From positions 884,096 through 948,095 of the forward strand of contig KV419401.1 in the NCBI GenBank assembly GCA_001630475.1: DNA of 64,000 nucleotides. The letters run 5' to 3'. This DNA comes from Sistotremastrum niveocremeum HHB9708. Lineage: Eukaryota; Basidiomycota; Agaricomycetes; Sistotremastrales; Sistotremastraceae. Shown here piece after piece: positions 47,732-59,181 of this stretch. The stretch's first letter is position 1. Every line of letters starts with the position of its first letter. Below the pieces are notes generated by a model. That model was given only the letters and a program-made list of their open reading frames with translations, searched no databases and had not been told where the DNA came from. The translations under genes and the position numbers were made by a program.

Positions 47732-49332
47732 ATGCCTGTCTCTCCCTCTGATGAAGAGCTCATACCAGCTATCAAAGACCTTCGCGGTGCTAATCCAACA
47801 CTTGGCATCACAAAATTTCAAGCCCTCCTCCTTGAAACCCATAAGGAGTGGACCGTCTCCGAAAAACGCATCCGCAAAATTTTGCAGCAGCTTGGCCTGG
47901 GTCCACAGAATGGATCCGATGCTGCAAGCTCTAAATCCAAGTCGAATGGGAAGCAGTATCCTTCATCCAAGTTGAATGAGGCTTTGGATGTCAAGCAGTG
48001 GACCTGTACGAGCCGCTCTCTGATCTGGTATGAAGATCGCTTATATTGACTGCGCCTATCTCCTATGTTCTGTTCGTAGCTAAGGTTGAAGTTAAACATT
48101 TCGGAAAGCTGAAAGGAAAAGGACTGGTTGCTAGTGAGGATATTGCAGAGGACGAGACGATATGGAAAGAGGATCCTTTCATTATCGCGCCTGAGTGGTA
48201 CGCCTGTCTCCGCCCTTTGGCTGATCATGGACTAACGACGGATCTTAGGGAAATATGGGATGCTCAGCGTGCATCAGTTGCATGCATGCATTGTACCACA
48301 CCCATCCCTCCCAGTGCCACTCTCCAAATATCCTGTCCACATACCCCATGTCCCGCGAAATTTTGCTCGCGACTATGTCTTTCACGTTCAGCTGCCGTCC
48401 ATCCTCTTCTGTGTCCAGCTCAAAATCCTGCATCGTTACCGCTGCTTCGGTGGGCGAGAGAAGTGGAGTGGATGGCGGTACATGCTTGGGCTCATACGAC
48501 TGCGAAGATCTTGTTGGCCAACGAGAAAGGGGCGGATGAGCTAGCTGCGGTCCGGAGCATTGTGGATAGCTTGGCTACCTTTTCATTATCCGACAGAGCC
48601 AGAGACATTGGGTGAGCCTGATTCTAATCCATGAATCTCAGTGCCGTATTGAATATACTGCCAGGGTTGAGCCGGATCACGACGCGTGGAAGAAAGCACA
48701 TTCTTTCCATGTCGCAGCTTTTCATGAACCTTCTACCGCTGCCGAGAAGAAGAAGTTGTCTAAACTCATCCGGAAACCATTGCCTGCGGATCTTGCTCAA
48801 CAACTATTCGACTACGATGCATACCTCGAAGGATTGAGCCGAATGAGTCTCAGTATGTCATTTACTCTGGCTTGTCCATAGTATCAGCTTCTGATTCACT
48901 TTTCGCCCTTAGATCTCGAAGCGCATGGAGGCCTTTACGCTCTTCATTCTCATCTGAATCACTCATGCCAACCCAATGCTAGTATACGACATCTTCAACA
49001 GCGCACCACACTTGCGCGGATCACCGTCCTCGCCCGCAGACCTATCAAGAAGGGCGAAGAATTGACAATATCGTGAGTCTTTACGGCGTCGTATATTCTG
49101 TTGCCATATATCAATGACCCCATCTTCCAGATATGTCAATCCCGCGATGAGCTTGAAAGATCGACGACGAGAGTTGAGGGAGTGGAATTTCGGCGATTGT
49201 ATGTGCCCAAGATGTCTGGAAGAAGAGGCTGCTGGAGAGACGGGCGAAGGAGTTGCAGATAGCGACGCTCGTCCCGAAGTCGACGTTTCTGATCTTGAGA
49301 GAGAACTTCGCCAAGGGCTTGGTTTGAGATGA
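47732..49332 (+). CDS. set5: SET-domain histone lysine methyltransferase, Set5-like
   Basis: ATG at 47732 (MPVSPSDEELIPAIKDLRGA). The N-terminus holds NPTLGITKFQALLLETHKEW and TVSEKRIRKIL, a helical module typical of basidiomycete Set5. An intron of about 75 bp (donor after QWTC-T, acceptor CGTAG) joins DVKQWT to SKVEVKHFGKLKGKGLVASE, the start of the SET domain. Next come IWKEDPFIIAPEW and an inserted Cys-rich MYND/zinc region (CMHCTTPIPP.. CPAKFCSRLC). After ..NHSCQPNASIRH (the NHSCxPN cofactor motif), RPIKKGEELTISYVNP (GEEL.ISY) and the post-SET cysteines CMCPRCLEE, it ends RQGLGLR with TGA at 49330-49332. Yeast Set5 methylates histone H4 K5, K8 and K12; activity here is inferred. Six or so exons. 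Confidence 0.9.
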
Positions 49333-49777
49333 AAATACCTGGCTCATTTATCATGCATTATTGTGGCGATTGCGACGTTCAGTTGATAACCTGAGACAAA
49401 TCAAAAAAAAAAATCGGCTAATTCCGACAGTCTGCCTCCTGACCATGACGAACAGCCTCTTAGCCAACCAGCCAGTTTCCATCTACATTTGTCATAACAC
49501 ATAACGACGTGGATTATATCTTGCTTATCTCGCATGACAAACTGCTATAATATGCTCACTGAGCCGATCAGCCAGACGCGCAAGCCTCTTCGGGATGTCT
49601 CGGTCATTCGTGGAATATTCGTCGACGTCGTGCCGGGACACTTTGAACGCGTATACGTGCGGCAATGGGTGTCCGTACTCTGCGGCTCATCGTTGTCAAC
49701 GTTCCCCAGCACGAATATAAAAAGGGAGGATTCTTGAGAGAAATGACTGCCTTGTCATTCTCTCAGCTTTCACCACC
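49333..49777. promoter_or_regulatory. set5 3' flank and aldo/keto reductase promoter
   Basis: A TATAAAAA box at 49716-49723 lies 62 bp before the reductase start codon. An A-run (AAAAAAAAA) is near 49405. No gene seen. Confidence 0.5.
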
Positions 49778-51055
49778 ATGTCGCCCACCCGTAATCTTGG
49801 CAAGAATGGGCCAGCCGTCTCCGCTCTAGGATTCGGTGCTATGGTACATATTCTTACTCTTGCGATGATATCTAAACATCTAACGCTATCTGACAGGGTA
49901 TTTCAGCCTTTTATAGTACCGGAAAGACCACCGATGAGGAAGCTCTTGATCTCTTGAGCCACATCGCGGACGCTGGATGCACCTTCTGGGTCAGTTCCCT
50001 TAATATCGCGGTCTACCTCCACTGACGATCCCCTAGGACACTAGTGATATTTACGGAAACAATGAAGATATTATCGGAGAATGGATCAAGAAAACTGGAC
50101 GACGAAAGGAGATCTTCCTTGCTACCAAATTCGCTTTCACTTCTACCGAAGACGGTTCATACTTGATCAGGGGAGACCCAGAGTAGTAAGATATCATCTC
50201 TTCCATATGGTGTGAATTTACTTATGCACATGCTCAATAGCGTCCATGAAGCTTGCGATCGATCTCTCAAACGTCTCGGCATCGATACAATCGACTTGTA
50301 TGTATTCTCAGCTCGGAAGGCTTCATGTATGCTCAATGGCCATCAGGTATTACATGCACCGTGTCGACGGCAAGGTCCCTATCGAGAAAACCGTAACTGC
50401 TATGGCCGAACTAGTCAAGGCCGGCAAAGTTCGCTACCTCGGACTCTCCGAATGCTCAGCAGCCACCCTTCGTCGCGCATACGCCGTTCATCCCATCGCC
50501 GCCATCCAAATGGAATACTCCCCCTTCGCCATCGACATCGAAAGTGAACAATCGAAGCTTCTCGCAACCGCACGCGAGCTAGGAGTCACCGTCGTCGCTT
50601 ATTCACCCCTTGGTCGTGGGATCTTGACGGGGAAGTATCGAAGCCCGTCTGACTTCGAACCTGGCGACATGAGGCATTGGATGCCTAGATTCTCTCCTGA
50701 GAACTTCGCGAAGAACCTCACCCTCGTGGACAAGTTTACTGAAGTTGCGAAGAAGAAAGGGGTTACTGCAGGCCAAGTTACTCTGGCGTGGATCTTGGCG
50801 CAGGGAGAGGATATCATTCCCATTCCTGGGTGAGTCTCAATTCATACCGAAGTTCACAGGCAGTTCACTGACGATTGCTATAGGACGAAGAAGACGAAGT
50901 ACTTCGATGAGAATTGGGCGGCTCTTGATGTTCATTTGAGCGAAGATGAAATTCAGGAATTGCGCGCAGCTGTGAATGAAGCCGATGTAGCTGGAGCTCG
51001 TTATCCTGAAGCTTTAGCCTATCTCTCGGTGCAGGATACTCCTCCACTTGTATAA
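49778..51055 (+). CDS. Aldo/keto reductase
   Basis: NADPH-dependent reductase of aldehydes and ketones, cytosolic. ATG at 49778 ([20 protein letters not shown]). Exon joins: ALGFGAM to [17 protein letters not shown], then FW to [16 protein letters not shown], then RGDPE to the [16 protein letters not shown] exon, then [20 protein letters not shown], and after IPIPG to [11 protein letters not shown]. The catalytic tetrad is visible: Asp and Tyr in DTSDIYG, Lys in LATKFAF, His in YYMHRVD. The cofactor region has [26 protein letters not shown] and IPIPGTKK. The ending SVQDTPPLV is followed by TAA at 51053-51055. About 335 residues. It resembles the AKR13/YakC-like group (auxin-induced or pyridoxal-reductase-like); the substrate is unknown. 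A TATA box at 49716-49723 suggests regulated expression. Confidence 0.93.
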
Positions 51056-51607
51056 TGTGCTCGAAGCTGCATTTCGGGCGCAGCCTCCTATTACAGAACC
51101 AATATTATCCGATTGCATCCAATTTCATCTGACTGCCTGTTGTCGCCACGCGCTTCCGTTGTATCCTTTCAAAGTGTCTCAATGAGACGGGCCTTCATAT
51201 GCGGCTGAAACTATCTCTGCCTGCGAGCTCGACGGTAACCAAGCAGAAGATCGGGCATCCAACCGGTCATCAAACACATTTCAACTTGCTTAGTGAAAGC
51301 ACATGATAGCTTCGCAGGCTTCAACTAATGCTTCGTTTCCAAGTATGCTGCAACTGTCGCATGGGAGTGGTGCAACTATAGCACGATGAGTGCATCCTGT
51401 TCCTGCCGTCAAGCTTGCAAGGTCGAGTATCAGAACATTCACAATGCTGTGCAATGTCATGATACACCGATACCTGGTAGATAAGACCGAGTTTCTGATT
51501 GGCACAGATAGCGATACACTAGAAGTACACTACTTCAAACGGAGAGCAAGAGTCGCAGTCAGACATAATATAATATTACCATACGAGACCAGCGCAGGAG
51601 TATCGAT
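51056..51607. other. Intergenic between convergent genes, no gene seen
   Basis: No coding chain on either strand; 3' flanks of the reductase and of the small membrane protein gene. Confidence 0.5.
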
Positions 51608-52473
51608 TCATTTCTTTTTATTCGATTCGGGTTTCTTGGGTTTGTTACGTGTACGCATGCGACGTGCTGTACTTGTCTGCCAGACATAGACGCGCATCAT
51701 TTGTTGAATGAGCGCCATGAGAACGATGAAATAAACCTGTGAGACAAGGCGCGTAAGTTTTTATCCCGGGAAGAACGGCGATGTACGTACCCCCAGTTGG
51801 AACGAAATGAGTGTCCATAGGAAGATCGTTTGTAAGGTCGACGGAGGATCTAGTGTTGGTAGTCGGATTTTCTGCAAATCTTCCATAGACCATCCATTCT
51901 CCAGTCCGAGACGAGTCATTCGTTGATGGAGCGCGGCTGCTTCGTTGGCTATACGAACTTCTTCGTTCGTCCGAAAGAGTTTTCGTAAGAGAGGTACGAT
52001 AAGTTGGGGGATCACGGCGACTAGTAGAGCCATCTGATGAGACAATGTAAGATCAAGCAGGCGACAGCTCGGATGGAGGGCTCGCCATGAGAACGTTCAA
52101 GTCCAGAGGTGCTTTGTTCAAGTCAGCAAGATCTTGATTGAGTTCGTGGTCTTCAAGGCCTTTTGGAAGCACAAAGTCATCTGGGAAACGATTAGGAGCA
52201 ACGGGGTGGGGAGCTTTCGGTTGACTACAATCAGCGGGATAGACAAGGATCATATAGCTTTCGCAACGCACTATTGATAGTTCTTCCAGCCACTTCAATA
52301 CTCCTCTGTATTGCTTCTACACGTTCCCTGAACTGACGAGCTATTTCATCCTGCAGGCGCTTCTGTTCTTCCAGAGAGGCTGATCGTTGTGCTGGTGTTA
52401 CTGCTTACCAGTGCTGATGTCAGTCACATACGGATATCCTGACAAAATAAAGGGAATACGAACATGAACTCAT
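51608..52473 (-). CDS. Small membrane protein with N-terminal coiled coil, unknown family
   Basis: Best model: ATG at 52473 (MSS), a short intron, then LTPAQRSASLEEQKRLQDEI followed by ARQFRERVEAIQRSIEVAGR, a coiled coil. Next come TPHPVAPNRFPDDFVLPKGL and NKAPLDLNVLM, then MALLVAVIPQLIVPLLRKLF (span 1), TNEEVRIANEAAALHQRMTR and LPTLDPPSTLQTIFLWTLIS. After an intron with donor GTACGT comes VYFIVLMALIQQMMRVYVWQ (span 2). The end is very basic (ARRMRTRNKPKKPESNKKK, TGA at 51608). The intron 52034-52085 (52 bp) fits only with a GC donor (GCGAGC..CAG). About 200 residues, two or three spans, Lys-rich tail likely cytosolic, possibly an ER protein. I do not recognise the family; the first exon is the least sure part. 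Confidence 0.55.
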
Positions 52474-53430
52474 GGTTGTTGGAAGCTCGTAGACTGCCTG
52501 TGGACATGCAGCTGCTGACAGTCGGCGGAGAGTGGGATCAAGGCGATGCAGCCTGGTGCGGCGACGTCAAGGGTAATCGGAGATACCGGCTAGGTACCCG
52601 AAATGCAATGTTGTTATCACAATTGAAGATATCGATATTTTCTTTAATGGTTGAACAAGTGGCAACGCAGAAGGAATCCTATGCTACTTGGCTGTTACAA
52701 AGATTGAGACCGTGTCTTTCATTAGATCTGACTCGTGTTCTCAATGACTCCGGTTCCGAGATAAAACACCATTATTTCAACCACTCTGAAGTGAAAGCAC
52801 CGGCACGTGTCAAGAAGACAGACCCTGATTCGAGGTTCATAGCGCGTCGAAATGTTCTCACTCAGCGAGCGATAATGACCGTGTTGTGTCCATAGGACAG
52901 TCTGGGCATGCTCCGCCGACAGAGCAAGCATGTTGAGTTAAGAATACGATGGAGAAACAACAAGTTGGAAAGTATAGTACCCAGTCATGTACGGTAAGAG
53001 GATTGGATGAGCCCGCTTGCTTCATTGGACCCGGGCCATTGCACGTGGAATGAAGACGAAGGCGGCGAACCTGGAAGCAATGCTGACGAGGAAACTTTTC
53101 TGTCATGTGGACCGAAACATCACGGCGCAGCGTAGTAAATGCAACTGGAGATCTCCGCAAAATACTATCCCGGAATTACAAGAGCACTGGCATATTGAAC
53201 TTCAAGTTGCGTCGAAGGTCACGAGCCTAGATCATGGAATTCAAACCGATCAGCGCCGAAATGAGTATTCTGACAGATTTACCATTACTCGAAGTTGGTC
53301 AGGGTGATCAGTTATCAAAGTTATAGAAGCTTTGTTATATTCGCTGATGGGAACAGCTTGAATTCGGTTCGATCAGCGCCAAAAAAGTTCCAGTTGTGCT
53401 TTTCGAAGTCCGCCCAAACCTCAATCAACG
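52474..53430. other. Intergenic, no gene I can support
   Basis: An open frame at 52464-52895 (plus, 143 codons) has no family character and overlaps the start of the minus-strand gene, so it is not called. It contains the promoters of the two divergent genes. Confidence 0.45.
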
Positions 53431-55063
53431 ATGCAGACCAGTGCCATTGAGTCCAACCGACAGTCTCCAACTGTTCTTGAGAAACTTCCGTCTGAAATGC
53501 TAATGGGAATAATGTGTGGTATGACTGTCGAAACTATCGTCAGCTTCGCCAAGGTTTGTGGCTGCAGTCCATTCATCACTTCCTCGGTGCTCATCAAAAT
53601 ATTCGAGCGTAGGCATCGCCCATCATTTATAGCATGGTCAAGAATTCGCGTCAAATCTGGCTGCACTCTTCCGATTGTGAAGATATCCCTATTCCTGCAG
53701 GGCACACTATCCGCTCGGTGTCCGTCGAATTGCTTTTTAGATGTGCCATCAGAGCCACTTGCATCCCCAAATCAATCTTGGCTACTGGCTCTCCTGCTCC
53801 CATTATTCACTCATATCGCTTTCCCCCATCGGGAGTTGACGCCTCTCTCAAGAACATTATCACGCCAGATGGAAGATATGTCGTGCTGTTTAGAAAAGCT
53901 CGAGCTTTTTTGTGTAAGATCAACAGCCAGATGGACACAAACTGCCCTCTTGCTACTATACCACTGGACGTGCAAGACGGAAAGTTCATGACCGTGGGTG
54001 GTGGCGTCGTTATTCTGATCTTGCTTGTCAGTGCAAGGACGGGAATTCCGGAATCAACAAAGTAAGTCCGCGGTTTCCCAGTCCGCGGCCGTTCGGCTCA
54101 TTTTCTGAAGTGACCTCTGTTTATTCAAAATTCAATTATTCGAGGAATCAGAGCCTGTCATTACTGACAGGAAGTGCGTTTCAAATGTCCCCGCGGTCTA
54201 TATCATGGCTGTCCGGGCTCCTTTGATAGTCATGCCTGGGACAACTCCAGGAACCGTTTTGGTCTTTAACGTCTTTAGTTACGAAGGGTTTGTGTTGAGA
54301 CTGCCAGAGCATGACACACAAACTTGGCCGGTGATTTCCTGTCTTTGACTCGGCGCTCAAAATCGAAACTTAAATGTCGACCATCTCATTATTATAGCTC
54401 ACAGTCAAATTGCACCCCGTCTTGATGAAAATAATGGTCTTTTCATATTCTCGTGTTGTCATATCCGACCTCGAAGGAATGGTTTTAATTGATATTCCAA
54501 CCCATTTGCTCTGCACACCGTCAGATACTGCGTGCATGCTTTCGCCAACCGAAGCATGCGTATGGGAGACCGCAGTAGCATCATCTCACGACAATTATAC
54601 GTCCCTGAGCTTTTTGGAGACCATCTCTCCTGCACTCCCCAGGTCCGCATCTTTCTCACCCCGCCTTCCGCTTGCGATCTTCCCCGAATATTCCGCCCCA
54701 GTCCCTCCCCCAAAACCCTCGATTCTTCTGACATATTCCCCCACGGACGAGATCATCGTGACAAGAAAGATAGCACGAACAGATACCCCCACGGGAGGGT
54801 TGATACACTTCTCTGCAGATGACGAATTTGGACAGCGGGGCAACGTTCAGAGGGAATCTGTTCCCGTGGACAAGGGAGAAATGCGACTGTGTTGTATCCA
54901 TCCCTTGGGAAAACAAGGATACGACGTCGCACTAGCAATCCCGAAAGACCTTTCTATCCAAAGTACTGTTCGAGTGTCGTCTTATAATCCCGTCTATGGC
55001 ATTCTGATACTCACTGAGGTGGCTCTCCTTGGGAAGTCGGCTATTTGGGTCGTCCAATATTGA
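53431..55063 (+). CDS. F-box protein
   Basis: ATG at 53431 (MQTSAIESNRQSPTVLEKLP). The F-box is LEKLPSEMLMGIMCGMTVET followed by IVSFAK. An intron with donor GTTTGT and acceptor TTTATAG joins it to the SMVKNSRQIWLHSSDCEDIP exon, a junction seen in many agaricomycete F-box proteins (..A...VKNSR.LWL). The remainder (TIRSVSVELLFRCAIRATCI, IITPDGRYVVLFRKARAFLC, VISDLEGMVLIDIP, IFPEYSAPVPPPKPSILLTY, RETYNPVYG-like SSYNPVYGILIL) suggests a C-terminal beta-propeller-like domain, not leucine-rich repeats. It ends KSAIWVVQY, TGA 55061-55063. F-box proteins recruit substrates to SCF ubiquitin ligases. Exon edges in 54060-54430 are not resolved. Confidence 0.7.
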
Positions 55064-56668
55064 AATACTCTGTAGTACTATACTAGTAATCTGTCGACCC
55101 GATTATTGTTTTGGAACACTTGTTGCTCGAGCACGCTTACTAAGAAGACGTACAGCACGGGGTCGTCCAGCCACCACTGGAACCTTGCTGTTAGTATGTT
55201 GTGCAGATATCAGTACGTCCGTGTTACAACTACCTATTTCAACTTATTTCGAAGGACCGTGGAGCATTTCTCTCTGAGGTCCCCCGCGACGTATTCGTCC
55301 CTGAAACAACTCTCTGATGTTTTCGGTCCTGTACACCTGTAGATGTGAACAAAGAGGAAGATTGCAGCCAATGCTTCTTGCTTTCATTTGCATGAAAGAC
55401 TCGAGACTCGGGAGCCTTTCACATTCTGGTCATACTGCACGAGCTGCAGTCAAGACGCGTCACGCGTTTGTAGATGCCCGAAACCACGTCCTGTTTGAGG
55501 CACGATATTAATCTCTTTCAATAAAACTTCGGAGTGTCGATTACCAAAAGCAGGACCAGTACAAGCGCTCGCATGAATTTCGAATTGTAGTGTTTCTGAG
55601 TTTCTTCTCGGAAGAGATTATTAGAAGATTACAAGGAAGCTCTCAATTGAGACACATGTAAGTGCTGTTATAATGACATGCTTACACACTTGATTGGAAT
55701 GATCTCTGTTCAGCGTTGATTGGTTATTTTCATTCTTATCTGAACATAAGGATCCAATTCCCATTCGGCCTCATGCAGAGATCTCTCTAGCCATGAAGAT
55801 TCCCAATTTTGTTTATAACTGGAATGAACTCTCTTGATACTGAAATAGGATGGCCTTGCCGACAACACGTTTGGATGTGACCGTAAATACAAACCTCGTC
55901 CAAGGGGAAAACCCGAAACCCGACGGCAACTGGAGGCATTATAACTCCGCCAACTCCGATGCCTCTCCTGCACTTGCCTGACGCTGAGAAGGCGTGTATT
56001 GCCTCGTTTCTTGTTGAAAATCACGTTTTATATGTGCGATTGGCTGCGAGCTATATCTGATCTCCTACATAGTCAAGCAAGAGGCTCTGGCACTTTTCAT
56101 TTACACTTCCTCGAGGTCCCTATCCCTGGATCATGCTTCGTGCACCAAGGGTGATCGCTAGTAAGCTCTGGATCTGAGCATCTTCGGTCGGAAATTTGAC
56201 TTCATAAAAGAATTAGTCACAAAGAGGCGTTCGTACATGCGGCTGGTGTAGCTTTAGGCCACGTTCATCGACCGAACCACGAATTCGCGCCTGACCAGTC
56301 CACATAGCGAACAGGACAGGACAGGACAGCAGGTCGATATTCCGAAGCAGAAGACCATCTTAACATCTCTATCTCCTTGGAGCATGTGCCTGAAATATAG
56401 CTAGGGTCCGGGCTGCTCTTACGATCTGCATCAACATAATGTCGTTTTGATGGCGAATACTTGCGGCCCAGTAGATCTTTACACCACGACTTCACCGTCC
56501 CAGATAAGTGCACATTGTCGCTCCCGCTGGCAGGGCGAAAAGCAGGTTGACCCTAAGCGGTCGTGTTCTTGCCGCATGATTTGGTGTCCCTCCCATCCTC
56601 AACGTTCCCGGAGGTATTTATCTGTTCTACCGCTTCAGATGTTCCTCGCGGCTCACCATCCTCTTAGA
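55064..56668. other. Intergenic, no gene seen
   Basis: 1.6 kb. Contains three AGGAC units near 56312-56327. No convincing exon chain. The frame open from 56450 into the next gene is probably 5' UTR before the start chosen there. Confidence 0.5.
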
Positions 56669-58436
56669 ATGTTCCAATTCTCTCCCGTTTACGCGTCGAC
56701 CGCGATGCCCATCAACGGTCGCCCGAGTCTTTCGCTGCCACCCGGGATTCTTCAGACCAACAAGGTTCCGGATGCTCGGACGTTGACTCGTATCCGCACC
56801 ATCATCGGACACAAAGAAGCTCAGATAGAAACGCTCCTGGAAGAGCGAGCTCGAGCTTGTGCCATAGTAGCTGCGCTGGACAAAAAGATTGAGAACATCC
56901 GAAAGGACATCAAGGAACATCAAGCATTGACAACTCCGTAAGTCCCTAAATCGAAAGGTGGCTTCTTGTACTGATTTTGCCTGAAGCGCGCGACGTCTGC
57001 CCTTGGAAATATTATTCGAGATTTTCCACCATTGCAAGGCATCGTGGCCATTAGCACCACCCGTTCTTGCCTCTGTCTGCTCACGCTGGCGTGCTGCAGC
57101 TCTCTCGGAGTCTTCTTTATGGCAGTCGCTTTCTCTCACGAAGCAGTGGCCCGCACACCCCGTGGAATTCGTTGACGCGTGGCTCCAACGCTCGAAATCC
57201 AAGCCTCTCCACCTTTCATTCAATTTTTCCCAGGTTTACACCCTCAATAACATCGATGATGCGCAGTATTCAGTTGAGAGCGTATGGCAGCTGGTGGTGG
57301 AGAACATTCACAGAGTGAAGTCGCTGGATGTAATCGTGTCTGATACGCATCTTGCGGACTTGATGGAAAGATTGGGTGAAGCGGAGGGAGCTCCGCTTCT
57401 CCAAAATTTCAATCTCGAGATTCCCGGCCCACCTGGCTGCTTCAGTTCGAAAGCGCCCATTACCAAATCCCTGCCTCCTGCTCCTCGGCTGGAGATCGTT
57501 CGGCTAACGGGTGCGAGCATCACCTGGGACGCATTAAAACCTTCTCTACCCTCCCTTCGTCGACTCACCCTCATGGATGTACGCGGCCACCCACCGTGTA
57601 GCATGGACGCCTGCCTGGATGTCATCAACCTTTGCCCCGACCTGGAGTACCTACGTATGCCGCTCAACATCCTTCACGATCGTATTCAGAATCGGGATCG
57701 TCCTGTGATCCGACGACCATCGCTTAAGGAGTTGATCCTTGAATGTTATGCGCCAATTGATCCGGGACCCATCCTAGACTATGTCAATCTTCCCAACCTT
57801 CGATCGTTGTCCATGTCCATCTTGGGCGGGATGTCGATCAGCGTCAACTCGTGGCCTCACCTCTCCGAATTCGTCACCCGTTCGCGGTGTCCCCTCGAAG
57901 ATCTGTCTATCAGCGGGATCTTGGTGCAGAACGACCATATCCAGCACACGCTCAAGTCGTTGTCGAGTTTGCAAGGTCTGACCTTGCGATTCTCGTCAAT
58001 CGACGACGATGTTCTTGCTGCCCTAACCTATTGCTCGCGTATCCACGATACCGATCCATCATTGCTGCTTTGCCCGAAGTTGCGTCGTATCGAGCTTGAG
58101 CATTGCCATAAATTCTCAGGCGATGCCCTCGTGAAGATGATCCGAAGTCGCACCGATAAGCTTTTCGTTCCTGGGAAACGCACCGCAGCTGCGGCGGCGG
58201 CCCCCAAACGTTATCAATGGATCAACAACCGATTGGAGGCGATTACGGATATCAACGCTACTTACCCGAGACCTTCGAACATGAACTATCTTCATGTTGA
58301 TTTCTGCTCCCCGATCCGAGCCAATCACTGCACTCAAATCAATACTTTGTGCGCCGCGTCGACCGCGAAGGGCTTCGGATTCAACTCAAAATTATGCTTT
58401 TACGAAAGCGGCGAACGATACGAAATGGCCCGATAA
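56669..58436 (+). CDS. F-box protein with leucine-rich-repeat-like C-terminus
   Basis: Start taken at 56669 (MFQFSPVYAS); in-frame ATGs at 56450, 56639 and 56705 are alternatives. A coiled coil (IIGHKEAQIETLLEERARAC to IENIRKDIKEHQAL) precedes the F-box, as is usual in this agaricomycete family. A 50 bp intron joins LTTP to ARRLPLEILFEIFHHC, the F-box, followed by ASVCSRWRAAALSESSLWQS. Then come strand-helix repeats (RLEIVRLTGASITWDAL, LPSLRRLTLMDVRGHPP, CPDLEYLRMPLNIL, LKELILECYAPIDPG, LSSLQGLTLRFSSIDDDVLA, PKLRRIELEHCHKFSGDAL). The stop is at 58434-58436 after SGERYEMAR. It is a likely SCF substrate receptor; substrate unknown. One intron only, in contrast to the neighbouring multi-intron genes. 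Confidence 0.85.
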
Positions 58437-59181
58437 ATATCTGACAGGACGATAGTCGACAGGTCGATGGACGTAAAATTATGCTTCTTGGAGAGCCTAT
58501 GCGGGCCGTGCCCCTCTATGTTATTTCTTTGTGTGTGCATCGATTGTACTGTCAAAGTCTTAGCTTATCTGATTGTGGTAGCGTAGCTCTACCAGTGATT
58601 ATTTCACCCGGAAAGTCTGAGTTGACAGCGCTATGATCGTGTGCCGATCTCGGACCCTTGGTCAGCCCTCTTCTGGTCGCGTGCTTTGAAAATTCCGAGA
58701 CGGAGTTGAAAGAATGTTCATCTGCACGGTCACCAAGAAAATTCTCCCTCCGACAGTGATGCTACGCTTCACGGCCGTCGAATATGAAACAAAAGAACGA
58801 CGATGCGGGATATCAATTTCAGAAAGACAACTGAATTCAGAAGTTCTGATGGGAGACACGGCATCGATCGTCCTCGTCCGGGCTTTCTCGAGCTCTCGAT
58901 AGCACTAGGATCTCATCTTGGGTATCCTCTGCTTCACAGCCTCTATGTAATCCCCGAAATCACCTCGAAGCTGTCGCTGAAGAGGAGAATCTTCGCACAT
59001 GAGACCGGGAAAGTGCGCGATACCGAATATAACGAACGCTCCACAATCTCGACCAACTGCAGAGGCGCCGGCGACGGCTGTTTCAGGAAGCTCATGTAGC
59101 TCGACCTCTCGCTGCGCTTGTATATATAGAAGCCTAATAGGGTCTTTTCATCCCTTTTGGAGGCCTTGTCAAGTCCGCAGA
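58437..59181. promoter_or_regulatory. Intergenic, with peroxidase promoter
   Basis: TATATATA at 59121-59128 lies about 54-61 bp before the peroxidase start codon, a plausible TATA box. No gene seen in the rest. Confidence 0.5.

Noticed and set aside
52464-52895. 143-codon open frame
   Set aside because: It overlaps the start of the minus-strand membrane protein gene and has no recognisable protein character.
56312-56327. AGGAC microsatellite
   Set aside because: Only three units; too short to be notable.
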